DNA of 64,000 nt from Gnetum montanum (GCA_015680685.1 MNCI01002236.1:69127-133126); one strand, 5' to 3'; positions 44,991 to 58,490 are shown, numbered from the stretch's first letter. Translations and numbers: made by a program. The notes: a model not told the origin generated them from the letters alone.

Positions 44991-47900
44991 ATGAATACCG
45001 CCAACACCAACATTTCAACCAAGTCCATTCCAGATACTGTTGGCCCCACGATAATGCCGGTACCCATTATGCAACCCATAGGGGCCCACGGCTAGGTTAA
45101 TCCTCGAGGAGGACCTCATCGATCTCTCAGACTGCAAGGGAAGAATCCATCATTCAATGCCATAACACAGGAACAGTATAACTTTATATGCGTGAAGATA
45201 CAAGCTAGCCTAGCAGTAGATCAAACTGAGCTGAAGGCTAAGAAACAGTATGAATTGATTCATAGGGGAGGACATGAGTTCATCTCCTCCCCATATGACA
45301 TCATCCCTCTTCCAGAGCACTACTCTGAGCTCATCTCATAGCTCCTCCTAGTAAAGAGCCAATCTCTAGACTAGTCCATAGCAAATCCTCAATTAGAGGA
45401 GAAGGATGATTTCACGACTCAGTCCAAACACGAGGATTCATACCATACTCTTAGTCCACACAAGTACATGAACCCGTTATTTCATCCCTTCACAAGGGAT
45501 ACTATGTCTCTCCATTCATTTAAGACCACTCAAGCACATGTGCCTTAACAGGAACCATTCACTCTTGTTCCCACTCTCCCAGTGATTGATACCCAATTCA
45601 ATATACCCATCACTACTATTCCTCCCGCTAGCACATCACCCCCTTTCTTACAAATACAACCCCAACAACACCCCCCTCAAACTAATGTGGGAGTAACTTT
45701 CCCACCCCGAGTGATCGGGATGCCGTATGTGATACCAGCTTCTACATCTGCGTACTATATACCATGGATCCAAACTCAAGGAGCACCCTTCACCACTTCA
45801 ACTCAACAAGTTCAGTGTGTTCCCCCATAAAATATGACTGGGTAGTGGGCTACAATCGGTATGCAACCGCATCAACTCCCTCACTACAACATACCACCTC
45901 CTATAGTCCCATCCATGAACATCCCTCAAGTACAGCAACAACAACAACAACAACCCTTTCCTTACAATATGCTGCCCTTAGTAGCACCTACCATGAATAT
46001 TCCACAAGCGCAACCTCCAACCACTCAACTCTCCTCTTTCCAGCCCACTGTGCAACAATCTAACTTGTATACGACATAACATAATCAATCTACTATCTTG
46101 CCTAATGCCCAAGACTGGGCTGAAGCCAAAAAACTGATGCAAGAGCTAACCGATGAGGTTAAGAGCCTTAAAATAGCTATCGACGAAGAGCTCAAGATAG
46201 TAGATTTTTATCAAGATAACCCTATCAGCTTTTTGATTCCACCTTTAACATTACCTAAATGTGTTTTCCTACCCACATTAACCAAATACAATGGGGAAAC
46301 AGACCCCAACGCCCATCTTGTAATATTTATACTAGAGTGCATGTTGCTTCAGGCATGGCCACATGCCATCTTGCGAGTGTTCCCCATGTCCCTCACAGGG
46401 AGAGCACTTGACTAGTATCGGGCTTTGCCCCGGAACTCCATATCTTCTTTGGAAGATTTATTACACCAGTTCATTACCAGGTTCAAGTATAAATTGAAGC
46501 CTGAAGCAACACTTGACAGCCTCATACAGGTCAAGCAAGCACCACTTGAACCTGTTCAAAAATTTATTCAAAGGTGGAGTGTTGCCCTCAATGAGCTCCA
46601 TGAGCCAATCCCAGAGACTTACCTCCTCACTATTCTAAAGGGGGACATTAATGATTTTTTGAAGTGCAAACTGTACTATCTTAACGCACGCACTCTTAGC
46701 CAAGCATTTGTACAAATAAAGAATATTGAAGAAGCTGTGCAAAACAGTCATGACCCAGCCTATTCAACATTTAAAAACCAACATAACAAGAAAGACAAAG
46801 AAAAGGCCAAGACAACTATAGCAGCAGTAGCAGAAACACAACAAACGAGCATGAGACAACAAGGAAAACTGCCTACTACTTCTGCTAACTATACTAGACC
46901 AGCTCCCTCCACTCCACCTGAACCTTCTACATCACAAACTGCTACAATAGGTCATGCCCGAAACTTTGAGAGGAAAGATCCCTCTCAATACATACCACTG
47001 CCTACGAAACCTTCTCAACTATTTGACCAACTTTTGAAGGATGGAATGATGAAACACAAGAAGATGTCTCCTACAGCTATTCAAAGACATGATCGATTCT
47101 GTAAATTAGTCAAGAATCCAGGCTTGGCCACACCTAATGAGCCTCCTATCCCAAAAGGCTTTAGACTCGATAGGTTTTGCGAGTACCATCAACGCAATGG
47201 GCATGGTACCGATTTTTGTTTTGCCCTGAAACAAGATATTCAACAAATTATAGATGGGGACGAAATAACTTTCGATGAGTCCAACCCGGTCCAACCGCAA
47301 AACCAATCCATGGGCATATATAAAGACCCACTAAATACTAAGGAAGCACCATATGTAATTAACACTATCTACTTAGATAATGAACAAGAAGCACCTTGGA
47401 TTAACACCCTTTATTTAGATAATGAACAGCAAACACCTAGGAGACCCTTTGTAGTTCGTATTCCTCCTACTGCACAAACCTCCACACCTCAATCATCATA
47501 CTCTCAATATAACCAGCCTACCCTGCAAAGACCCTATGTCATCTGAATACCCCCCATAATGGAAACCTCTACCATACCACCACAAGTAAAACCATACATG
47601 GTGTGTATACCTCCTACCGCTACAACCTCAAACATGCAACCTCTTACCCAGCCTGCTCCCTATGTAGTCCGGGTGCCACCCGCAATTGCAACTACGAAGG
47701 CACAGCCCCTAACTAGACCAACTCCATATGTTGTCAGGATATCCAAACATCTTGATAACCACCAACCTTCCACTCCGCAAACACAGAATATACCGACCCC
47801 GTATGTTGTTAGGATGCCCAGGCAACCTGACACTCAACCACCTTCAACCATCCAATCACAACCTTGTCCTACTCCATATGTCATATAGGTTCCAAAGCAA

Positions 47901-49259
47901 CCTAATGTTTAGAAACCAAATGTTCCCCCGTGCCACACGCAAGAACGTTGGGTAGATAGGCTTACATGAGAATGATTGGAGAAATAACGTCAACAACTTG
48001 CCTTAGGATTCCCCAAGCCTACCCCATTAAGTACAGTACCCATGATATCACCTAATAATGAACCAAACACGAGCTATAAGGGAGAATCATCAGGAATAAA
48101 TGATACATCTAAATCAACGGTTATGGAAGACATCGTCAAACCAGCTACACATGAGATAAAACTGTTGGGCCCGATGGACCAAGTAACCACTAGCAAGCAT
48201 GCACCTAACGGTAAAGATTTAGCAACAGCCCTAACACAGGTCATGCAGGCACTTAAACAGAAAAATACTTCGTTAAGCCTATATGACTTGATGTTAACTT
48301 CTCAAACTCATCACGAAGCCCTAGTACGTATGTTGACATCAATCCTAGTAAATGAAGACTTACCTCCGAATGAACTTTCCATTCATGTGGTAATGTATTC
48401 ACCTCAAGGGTTGATTTCTAAATCACTAGGCTTCCATAGTAGCAACATTAAAATTGATGAGAAAATAGGAGAAGTGACAATCGCACCTATGTTCATAATG
48501 ATACAAGTAAATCAATTCAAAATACATTGAGTGCATGTAGATGACAGAGCCACCACAAATGTAGTACCCTATCCCATCATTGAACAATTAGGGCTTATAG
48601 AACTAATTAGACCAACCTCCACTACATGTTTAAAATTGTTTAGTGGATCATGCGTAGTAGTAAAAGGCACCATAACTTTGGACTTTATAGCAGGGGATCA
48701 GTTCCCCACATCTGCTAACTTTGTTGTCATTGATGAAATGCTAGGGTTCAACTTAATATTAGGAAGACCCTGGCTGGCCCAACTCAAAGTAGTCTCTTCT
48801 CCCATACACCAAGAGATTCACTTGCCTGATGAAGGTGGTGAAATTGTTATACACAAGGAGGTTGCTACACCTACCATCTCGTCACATACGGATACAAATC
48901 AAGGCTCGGAGGTTAAGTTTGAAGAACCTAAACAGGATGACACAAAGCAAAAACAAAGTTGCATGTGACTAGTAGACAATGATCCATCAAATGTAAAAGA
49001 AACTTCACCTAGCATAGAAACACCCGAACCTAAAACTGTACATATACTGCCTAACCTAGAAACTAAAACAAACATCAAAACTATTGAACATACGGAAACA
49101 CTAGAAGACGCCAACATAGATCTGGTTCCATCAGACGTCCCTTAGGCTGAATTACCGTTCAACGTGATCAGCGAAGGGGACGCTGAGTACAGAATCATAC
49201 CTACCAGCATCACTCCTAACATCAAATTAAGAAAAATCAAAAAATTACTAAACCGATAA
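44991..49259 (+). pseudogene. gag-protease ORF of C
   Basis: One frame of 1423 codons from ATG 44991 to TAA 49257-49259, broken only by point stops (for example 45093 and 48528). A proline- and glutamine-rich part (45580-46080) precedes the gag domain at 46250-46760 (LTKYNGETDPNAHL, FKYKLKPEATLDSL). A CxxHx4Hx4C cluster (CEYHQRNGHGTDFC, about 47175-47220) is the nucleic-acid-binding zinc finger. Repeated PYVV/PYVI motifs fill 47440-47890, a low-complexity linker. The protease domain at 48480-48850 has VHVDDRATTNVVPY in place of the usual DG or DSG active site and FNLILGRPWL at its end. Gag builds the particle and the protease would mature it. Confidence 0.85.
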
Positions 49260-49275
49260 ACCACCTCAATCGTCC

Positions 49276-49443
49276 AAAATGACGTTAAACTATCACATGT
49301 CTGCAATGACATAAAACTAGCCACGACTAGAAATGGCTGGTTTACCAAGAAATCCACCAATATCACTTGAAACTTCTCTTGTTTACACATGGCCTGAAAT
49401 GGCCTTAAACTAGTGCGTGGGGCCCGAAATGGCCTTAAACTAG
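49276..49443. repeat. Degenerate 27-30 bp repeats with TTAAACTA core
   Basis: AATGACGTTAAACTA (49278), AATGACATAAAACTA (49305) and GAAATGGCCTTAAACTAG twice, 30 bp apart (49396, 49426). They start 16 bp after the gag-protease stop. Confidence 0.65.
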
Positions 49444-49876
49444 AAGCATTTTCTTACATTTGTTTTCTCTTAATTCAAGTTCACTGTTCAAATTTATGCT
49501 TACATTGTTGCATTATCAGTTATAGTTTTCCTTCGCATCCCCCTTTTACACGATTATGCTTCAATTACAATTACATTCCTACTTGCATTACTACTTCATG
49601 CATTACACTTAAACTACAAAATGAACAAAAACATTTTACACTGTTGCATTGTGTTTACATTTAAACAGCCAAAAGAACAAAAATATTTTCACTTCAAATC
49701 TACACTTATCAGTGTTCAAACAAACTCAAAATTCAAACAAAAAAATGAATAACAGAAAACTCAATCGAAAAATTGTATAAATGTATCAAAGTCACATTAA
49801 AACTTAGCACAATGTCTCCACACAATACATAGATTGCATACATAATCATTTTAACAAAAAAAACATCAAATCGAAA
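49444..49876. other. Noncoding stretch between repeats and the antisense gene
   Basis: AT-rich, no gene recognised. On the minus strand it is the 3' flank of the antisense gene. Confidence 0.4.
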
Positions 49877-52800
49877 CTAGGCATCAAATCTAGGAGGAGC
49901 TTGATCTTCAGGCTCCTCTGCATCATCTTGCCCCACTCTACTAGGGCCACCTTCTGGGCCACCGTCATCGTCGTGACTTTGTAAAAGGTAAAAGAAAATA
50001 ATTAACCAAAAAGGGATGAAATTGTCTGCTAAAAAACAAACTAATGCACAAAATTGATAAGTCTAAACAACTTACTGAAGAAGATCCTCGTAAACCAAAT
50101 TACAGTCGACGAAGGATTTCCTCTTTAGGGACACTTGCCTAGTCGGTTCCATCAAGACCCAGATCAACGTTGGCTAAGGCCTTCCCCTTGTCCACCGTGG
50201 ACCAAGTGGGATGTTTAAGAGGAAACTCACCCATAGAAACCTCCCCAGAAGTAGTAGTGATAACCCTCTTGGGAGACTCCATCTTTACCATAGTGTTCTC
50301 AGCAAATGTGTCAAATGAAGATCATAAGCCTAAACCATCTACAAAGATCTCTAGCTGATGCTTCTCTATCGGTTGTTCCTTCAATGATTTTTTATAATGA
50401 TACTTATGCATCTTTTCATCTTGACCCCATTTCCATACCTTAGATGCAAAAGCTTTCCAATCCTGACATTTGGGATTCAACAAATCAATCTGCGCCTTCC
50501 GTTCTGCTAGGTCCCGAATCATAGTTACTTGGCGATTCAATAAATTCCAATACCTAGTATAAGTAATCTCAGAGGTTCACCAAGAACGATCAGCCATCAA
50601 CCTCGCCAAGGCAAACTCATAGTGCGACTTAAAATCATCTCGTTCTGCTGTTAGCCTGGCATTCTCCTTTTCTCCCGCCTGGATTTGCAACCATAGTTTC
50701 TTGATGGAATGCCTACAGGTCCAAAGAGACATCACATTCTGCACAACACATTCTAACACCTCATCATAGATCTATCTTGGTACTTGCTCAATCTCTGGTG
50801 GTAGTGCAGGTAGACTATCAATACAAGTGGCCTCGGATGGATCCCACTTCAGCTTAGCCCCTATCCACATGAGAAAAATCCACATATTAGACATCGGGCA
50901 GTAGAAATATATATGAAAACCGAAGGAATCAAAATGATTAAGACATATATACCTATTTCAGGGTGAGCTTGTTGGATGCGATCAACTACCTCATCAACGA
51001 TACCAAGGACAAAGTCCATCTTACTTGGCATCTTGATCCAAGTAAATGGTTCATTTGTAGGAGATGCGTCAACTTCGGTGGTAGTTCCCGTTGGAGTCTT
51101 CATCATAGGTATTTCTAAATAGACATTAGGAATCATCCTAACTTCAACATTTTTGCCTAGTAGTAGTAGAAATGTAAAATTAAAACCTTGAATAATAGAA
51201 AGAACAATTCAAGAGTCAAATAAACATTATAAGGGAAACATACCGAAATCTCTGTTCTCTTCCGAATTCGGGGGATCACCAAGGTCTAACCTTCCTCCGA
51301 AGAAATCGTCAAACATCTTGTCGACATCAATGTGACCCTTTTCTATAGTGTCTCCCTCCCGCTCTTTTGCTTCTTCCCTCAGAGGGGCAGGGACTTCCAT
51401 CTCGTCGTTGCCCACTTCGTCCTCCTCATCCAAATTCATTGGGACTTCCTCCTCCTTGGCAATCGGTGTCAACACCTCCTTTCTTACTTCAGGAGTTGGC
51501 TCTGATGATATTTATAAGTGCAGCATTGAATAAATGACATTCAGGAGTAAGATAGATTCTTATATATGGCCGAAAAAATCAAATAAAATAAAAATAATAA
51601 TAAGGATAATAAAACAAGGATAAACAAGTGAACCAGGCTTACTCACCCCAGACTGACATTTTAAAACGTATGCATTTCATCTTAGGTTCATCTATGACGG
51701 GAGCCACTTCTCTAGAGCGCTTAGGTTGTTGAACCTTGGATTTTCCCTTCCCGATTGTTTCTTTGATTACCTGATCGGCTCTCCTAGTAGTATAGGGCAC
51801 ATCACCTAGTTCCAACCCTATGCTGTCACGTGTATGAATTGAATGGCTAGATGACCCCTCCGTTGTAACAGAAACCGACTCATCAATTCCCTTGGGAGCA
51901 TCTTGAGATTTTGTCATCTCAAATAAGTGGCAAATCCATGGGCAAGACAGTTGCCCACATTCCCTTAACATGTACTTGTTGTCCACGTGAACAAGTAGAA
52001 ATTCAGCTAGCCGGTGCAAGTAACTAGTGAAGAATGCAAAGGTGAAATGGGACTATGCTTCAATGTTCGAATGCAACCTCACTATCTCCCCGTAGAAACC
52101 TGAAAGCAAAAACTGTGCCTAATTATAGCGTACCCCAGTCTCCAGAATCATGTGCATGATGCGCACAGACTCTACCCCAAAATTCCTCACTTGGGATAGG
52201 GACTTTGGAAACACTCGTGCTCTGAACAGGGGGTACAACTCATTGACTTCAGTCACTTTTGATTTTCCCTACATAGGGAATCCCTTAGCTCCTTTAAGAA
52301 TGCCCAACCAGTCCTCCAATTCACAAACCACATGGATCTCCTTCTATGCTCTATCCAAAATCACTTTAGTCCCAGCTGCTGGGACACTGAAGAAGTCTAC
52401 AAAGAACTCCTCTGACAGATGGAAGGCCACTTTGATTCCCTTGACATGAGTACTATAGTAAGTAATCGCTTCGTTGAAAGAATCAACGATCGCAATCATC
52501 TCGGTCACAGAGACATCAGGACTTGGAGCCGTAAATAACTCCATGAGACTAGCATCACATAGACAACTAATGATATGTGGTAGTGCCTTCTCACGCAGCC
52601 ATCATTGTGCATCGCTGATCTCCCTGAATTTCATGGCCAAAGTGCCCTCGGTCCGCCCGATTGTGATGGTGACTCCACCAGGGGGGACATCCATTGTATG
52701 CACAGGATAACATCGATGGAGTCAATATAACCAATGATGAAATAGAACAAATAAACGTTAAGCATCAAAAATACTATTACTTACCGTTAGATAATGGATT

Positions 52801-53605
52801 AGGGTCATTAGAAGTCAAATCAACATCACATGGGAAAATTGGCCCACTACGGGACCAATCCCCATGCAGCCACCCCCAAGCCTCACATTGTGCGAACGCC
52901 TTGGAGTATCGTTTGTGAAAATGAACAATTGCACTCTTGGTTTGGGCTAACACAGCACCACGGAGAGTGGGACCCGCCATGAAAGTTTCTAAGGTGGTAT
53001 GAGCCAATGCAAGTCCATCATCACCTACGCATACTCCTTCCTTGTCAAATTGGGGCCTGCAAAGGAACGATGGTCAAGACCTGAGGTCAAAACCTGAACC
53101 ACTAAGCATTAGAACAGAAACAGTAAATTAAAAAACCTTACCTCTCTACCCAGTACACTATTCTAGGAGGATTTTGGAATAAGGTGCACACACGAGTGAC
53201 CAAGAATAAAGTGTTGTTGATGTCATGAGAGCCATGTGATAATAGGTCCCATACACGCGATAATGGATGGGTAGATCTGGGCCCTCCAAAGGGACTGTCC
53301 TCAATCATAAGTGGTCCCTCGTTGATGTCCACCATGAAAGCCACAATGCCATTTGAAGATCCTGGCAACATAGTCTCAAGCACGCTCAGCGCTAATTGTT
53401 CACTTAGATGTGACCATATTACCATGTTGAATTTGTCTAAGATAAAGGCAAGGAATTCATAGGCCCCTTCTCTAAACCATACCCCATTGTGATCAATGGT
53501 CATATCAGGAACTGGCTCATCAGAATCAATCGAACCAAACCACGTTAGAACTCCAACAAGCTCCACCACTAGGAGGAAAGGTTTGGGATCCTTGCATGTA
53601 TTCAA
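49877..53605 (-). pseudogene. Antisense intron-containing gene inside C: FCP1/NLI-like domain plus unknown protein
   Basis: Seven exons: 53142-53605, 52785-53056, 51647-52693, 51244-51501, 50953-51156, 50076-50860, 49877-49976. Phases agree across the first five introns. Donors are GTAAGG, GTAAGT, GTGAGT, GTATGT, GTATAT; acceptors end in CAG or TAG except the second, where AG has become AA. Exon 1 resembles an FCP1/NLI-interacting HAD phosphatase (REGAYEFLAFILDKFNMVIW, DSPFGG, NPP), but VVELVGVL replaces the catalytic DxDxT and LVTRVCTLF replaces the DDSP region, so no activity is expected. Exon 3 (349 codons) has no known domain. Exon 4 is acidic, exon 6 has a charged helix and exon 7 ends in an acidic tail. 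Stops occur in exons 3 and 6 (for example 52602-52604, 52344-52346), so it is decayed. The true start is unclear, as no ATG opens exon 1. FCP1 assignment about 0.5; existence of a spliced antisense gene higher. Confidence 0.7.
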
Positions 53606-54753
53606 GAACCAGGGTTAATAAGCTATGCAAAAATAAGGTTTAACACTAGGGGCCAACACTTAGAAACATTCCCAGGCTCACGCTCAGTGTGCAGACCTTG
53701 CACGCTGGCAAACTCAGTGTGCAGACCTTGCACGTTGGAAAACTCAGCGTGTAGACCCTGCATGCTACACGTTGAAACGTGGGTACACAAACCCCACATG
53801 CTGAGTGTTTTGGCCCCATCCTTTACGCTACAGAAACCCTACGCTACAGAAACATTTATGCTATGGAAACATTTACGCTATGTAATGGGGAAAATCAACA
53901 GGAACAGTAGGCAAAAAAAAAATTGATAGAGGATCAGAGCCTACCGACACGATGATCTCGACCATGAGGGGATCATGGATTTAGGTAGGCATCAGAGCAT
54001 CGCCTTACTTTCCTCCACGAAGGTCAAGCTAGGCTCCTTCCTTCCCTAGTCTTGCTCTCGCTTACCATTGCCCATCCCTGCATGCTGTGTTCACTTTGAA
54101 CCCTGTGTTCACACTGAGCCTTGCATGCTAGGGTTTGAACCCTATGTTCATGTTGAATGCTGTGTTCACACTCAGGGTTTCGTCCTTCTTGCACACTGAA
54201 AGAGTTCCAACCCTCTGCACGCTGAAGGCTCTCAGAGCATACATGCTCAACTCTCTCATTGTGCTCGTCGTGCTTTGACCTATGCCACCCTTGCTGCCAC
54301 CTCTGCACTATATCTATGCCTATCCCTGCCTGTACCACTAGATTTTCACCTCCGTGTACGCTCTCCTCAATTTTACGCCAAGCATAGATTCACGTTGAGC
54401 TCTAGGTGCACGCCGAGATTTAGAGGTTTATGCTGAAGTTTATGCTTGCAACATCATGTTTTATATGTCTCCACGTGGCACACACTGCCTCACCCTCTAG
54501 GAAATCGACGTCTTTGATATTTTACTCAATAAACATAGGAATTAACTAAAATACAAATACATATAAACAAAGGTAAAGATGACTATGTAGCATTACCCAT
54601 GTGAAATCTTCCCTTACACAACAACTCCTATTTCCCTTACACGACAAATCCTATTGCCCAAGCTGAACACCTCAGTACACACTCTTCGTTACGCAATCTC
54701 ACACTCAGTTACAATTACAAATCACATAATCAATTAGAAATCGTAAGTGAATT
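53606..54753. other. ACGCTG-rich stretch upstream of the antisense gene
   Basis: Includes the 30-bp repeats at 53685-53774 and many ACGCTG/CAGCGT copies, often with decayed CpG, to about 54480. Open frames here (for example plus 53687-53926) only translate the repeats. It would be the promoter side of the antisense gene. No clear TATA box was chosen. Confidence 0.45.
53685..53774. repeat. Tandem repeat, 3 x 30 bp
   Basis: CAGTGTGCAGACC, CAGTGTGCAGACC and CAGCGTGTAGACC start at 53685, 53715 and 53745. Confidence 0.85.
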
Positions 54754-54903
54754 GCCACAAATGGTCTGGTAAGGCCTTAAACTGCCACAAACGGGCCGGT
54801 AAGGCCTTAAACTGCCATGATCAGTTCGTCATGACTATAAATTAACAGGCAAGGCTTGGTATGGCCCTAAACTGCCATGCATCTAGGTACGACAATAAAT
54901 TAC
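54754..54903. repeat. Tandem repeat, 5 x 30 bp, before reverse transcriptase
   Basis: Units start at 54754, 54784, 54814, 54844 and 54874 and end in TTAAACT, ATAAATT or CTAAACT. The same core occurs in the arrays at 49276-49443 and 58511-58769. Confidence 0.85.
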
Positions 54904-57900
54904 CACTGCATACCTTAGTCATTGTCAAACGTACACATGAGTTACATTGCTTGGAAAGCATAACAATCCCCCTAGCTCACTTTGCTCCCTGTTTATTGGC
55001 AAGAGCAAGCGCGATGGATTGCAAGCATCTATTCACACCATTGACAATCGATGGACCATACGGAAAGATCACCAAAGAAATCAACATAAATTCTATTGAC
55101 TTAGGTCCATCAATAGACGACACTTTTATAGCCTCGATGCAACAAACATTAGATAGCTATGAAGGTATGACAAAATCTCTGGACATAGAAGCCGATAGCA
55201 TCACTGAAGACCCTTTAACTGAAACCCCCATAACTATGCTTGATAGTGAAGTTAAAGTATTAAAATTGAGCTCACTATTACAACCTCAACTTGCCAAGGA
55301 CATGGAAGACGTGCTTCGAGAAAACATGAAAACATTTGCTTGGTCTTACAATGACATGCCTGGATTAGATCCTCACATTGTCCAACACAACATTATACTC
55401 GATTCCAAGTTAAGACCAGTGAAATAGAAAGCACGCAAGGTCAAACCTGAGGTAGCATTGGCAGTTTGCAATGAGATTACGAAGCTTTATTAGGCTGGTT
55501 TCATTCGGGTTGTTGACTATGCTGATTGGGTGTCTAACATGGTTATAGTCCCCAAGAAGAACGGAAGCATTCGCTTATGCATAGACTTCCGGGATCTCAA
55601 CATCGCAACCATAAAGGATGACTTCCTGCTACCAAGAATTGATCAACTTGTTAACTCAACTACGGGGCATGCTCTGTTGTCTTTTATGGATGGCTTTTCA
55701 GGATATAACTAGATACGGATCAACCCAGAACATCAGCTCAGGATGACCTTCATGATGCCATGGGGAACCTTTTTCTATACAATGATGCCATTCGGCTTGA
55801 AGAACATCGGTGCCACATATTAGAGAGCAATGACATTCATTTTTAGTGATTACATACTTCATTCGCTCAATGATTATGTGGATTACATCGCAGTTAAATC
55901 AAAAACACCAGAGTAACACATACAAGACTTAGATCTGGTTTTAAAACGTTGTCTAAAATATGAACTTAGGCTCAATCCAAAGAAGTGTGTCTTTGGGGTA
56001 AAAACGGGCAAGATGCTAGGCTTCGTAGTATCAGAAATAGGAATACAAGTAGATCCAGTCAAGGTTAAGGCTATCACCAACTTGAAACCACCAAGCAACC
56101 TTACCGAACTTTGAGGTCTACAAGGTAGATTACAGTTCATCAGGCATTTCATAGAAAAATTGACAGACAAGTTGAAACCTATGAACCACTTGTTACACAA
56201 GAACATCAATTTTGAATGGACTTCACAATGCCAGGAAGCATTTGACAACATTAAAATGGCACTTGTTCAACTACCGATAGTCTATCCACCTCAGAACAAC
56301 AAACCATTCTATATCTACTTGTCCACTTCGGATTCATCCATCGCATCTATGCTTTGCCAGAAACGAGATGATGGAACTGAAGTCCCTGTTTATTATTTAA
56401 GTCATGCATTAGTAGCCCATGAGAAGAAGTACAACGAGGTGGAGAGGTCGTGTTTAGCCCTTATCTTTTCCTTGAAGAAATGGCGACATTATCTCTTCCA
56501 CAACCAAGTCAATATAATATGCAAGGATAATGTGCTCAGAGCCGTCACAGGCAACCTCTACGAATCAAGTAAGATAGCTTGCTGGAAAGCCATGATAGCT
56601 AAGTTTGACCTACACTACATAGCGCAGTCATCAGTTAAGGGTCAAGCTATAGCAACTCAAATGACTATATCACCAATGCATGATCAAGCGACAATAGAGC
56701 CAGAGTTCCCAGACGAAAATGTGAGTGCAATAGACATAGTGCCTGATAACTATGATGCCATTTTGAATTTTGATGGAGCATCCACCTCCTGAGGGGGAAG
56801 TGCTACCACCATCATCACCTACCCCTCTAGGGAGATCTGACCCTTTGCTTATCATTTCAATTTTCACTGTACCAACAACGTCGTAGAGTACGAAGGTCTC
56901 CTTAGAGGTCTCACAGTAGCACTAGCTTTCGACATCACACGACTCGTAGTAAGAGGTGACTCACAGTTAGTTCTAAATCAAGTCACATACGTTTATGCAT
57001 GCAAAGAACAACACTTACAATCATACTGTGATTTGACTAAGCATTTGTTGAAGAGATTCGACAACATAGATGTACAACATATTTCCAGAAATGATAACAC
57101 CATTGCAGATGCACTAGCTACGTTAGCCCTAAACTTAGTGCTAAACATGTTCCACACGTTGCCTAGTTCTATAATCAGTTGTGCTAAACCCATAACTGAT
57201 ACTCCCATTGAATTACCGATTACATCAATTAGTACAACACACACAGTAGAATGGTTTGATGACATAAAAGAGCACCTTCTACACAGCGAAACACCGCGAC
57301 ATCTAAAAAATGCACAAAAGGACATAGTACAAAAATGTTCTCAACAATATGCATTAGTAGGTGACACGTTGTGTTGTAGATCCTATGAAGGTATCCTGTT
57401 AATGTGCATTAGTAGCACTAATGGCTAGACCATCGTGGAGCAAGTGCATGAAGGACTCTACAGAGGGCACATAGCACCCAAAGCGATGGCAACCAAAATA
57501 AGACATTTAGGGTACTATTGGCCACACATGGAGTATGACTATCTCTCCAAGGTCAAAACGTGTGATACATGTCAAAAGCATGGTAATATTATACATGTTC
57601 CACCTAATGAGTTGCATACGGCTCAAATCATGTGGCCTTTCCAGAAATGGGGATTGAACATGATCGGACCAATAACTTCCCCATCTTTAGTGGGGCATAG
57701 CTTCATCATAATCACAACTAAATATTTCATGAAATGGGTGGAAGCTATCCCCCTCAGAAAGACTGCATCGAAACAAGTATGCAACTTTATCCTGGAAAAC
57801 ATCGTGACCCGCTTTAGCATCCCGATGACCATCATTACTGATAATGGACCACAATTTAGTAGTGTCAAAACAAAAACCTTCTATGACAGCTTAGGCATTA

Positions 57901-58490
57901 AACATTCGTTCTTGTCCCCATATTACCCTCAAAGCAACGGACAAGCAGAAGCAACGGATAAGATTGTCATCTCGGTGCTAAAGAAGATGCTTACCCAGAG
58001 CAAGAAAAGATGGCACGAACAGTTAGTATACGCGTTATGGGCTTATCGCACTACACATCGGATGTCCACAGGTAAAACTCCATATAGCCTTGTTTATGGT
58101 TTTGAAGCTATTTTACCTTTGGAATTGCAGGTACCATCTTTAAGGATCACACTCTCTAGACTCCTGGATGAAAGTCAAAGGAATGAATTGTGCATCATTG
58201 ACTTGGACTCGGTGGAGGAGGAACGCACGCGTGCACTCGATCATATCGAATGGTACCAGAAACAACAACGACGTCGACATCAACATGACATTCACAAGCA
58301 CCCGATCAAAGAAGATGACCTCGTACTTAAGGTGGTCCGTGAACAGATGGACAAGTTTGCAGAAAACTGGGAAGGGCCCTACTTGGTCACCAAAGCATAC
58401 GACAATGGAGCATTTAAGCTTGCTGACATGAGTGGTAATGAGCTCGCTCATCCAACGAACCACCTGTACCTCAAACCATTTCACGTTTAA
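54861..58490 (+). pseudogene. Reverse transcriptase-RNase H-aRNase H-integrase ORF of C
   Basis: One frame to the stop at 58490; the functional start is near 55012 or a splice acceptor such as CATACCTTAG (54919). Reverse transcriptase spans about 55330-56150: MPGLDPHIVQH, KKNGSIRLCIDFRDLN, FMDGFSGYN and DYVDYIAVKS, where YVDD has become YVDY, removing a catalytic Asp. RNase H follows (DDGTEVPVYYLSHAL, KKYNEVERSCLALIF). A second RNase H at 56750-57130 has NFDGAS, NNVVEYEGLLRGL, VRGDSQL and NTIADALA, the Tat-type duplication. Integrase (57435-58490) has HEGLYRGH with CDTC, WGLNMIGP (first Asp changed to Asn), TDNGPQF and GQAEATDK. Stops at 55425, 55491, 55710, 55821, 55914 and 56790 are single-base changes. 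Loss of catalytic residues and stops make it inactive. Confidence 0.88.

Noticed and set aside
45930-45965. CAA repeat giving a polyglutamine run
   Set aside because: It is part of the proline- and glutamine-rich gag start of C and not a separate feature.
53687-53926. Cysteine-rich plus-strand frame with repeated CRPCTL
   Set aside because: It is a translation of 30-bp DNA repeats; the same repeats are noncoding in the LTR and leader.
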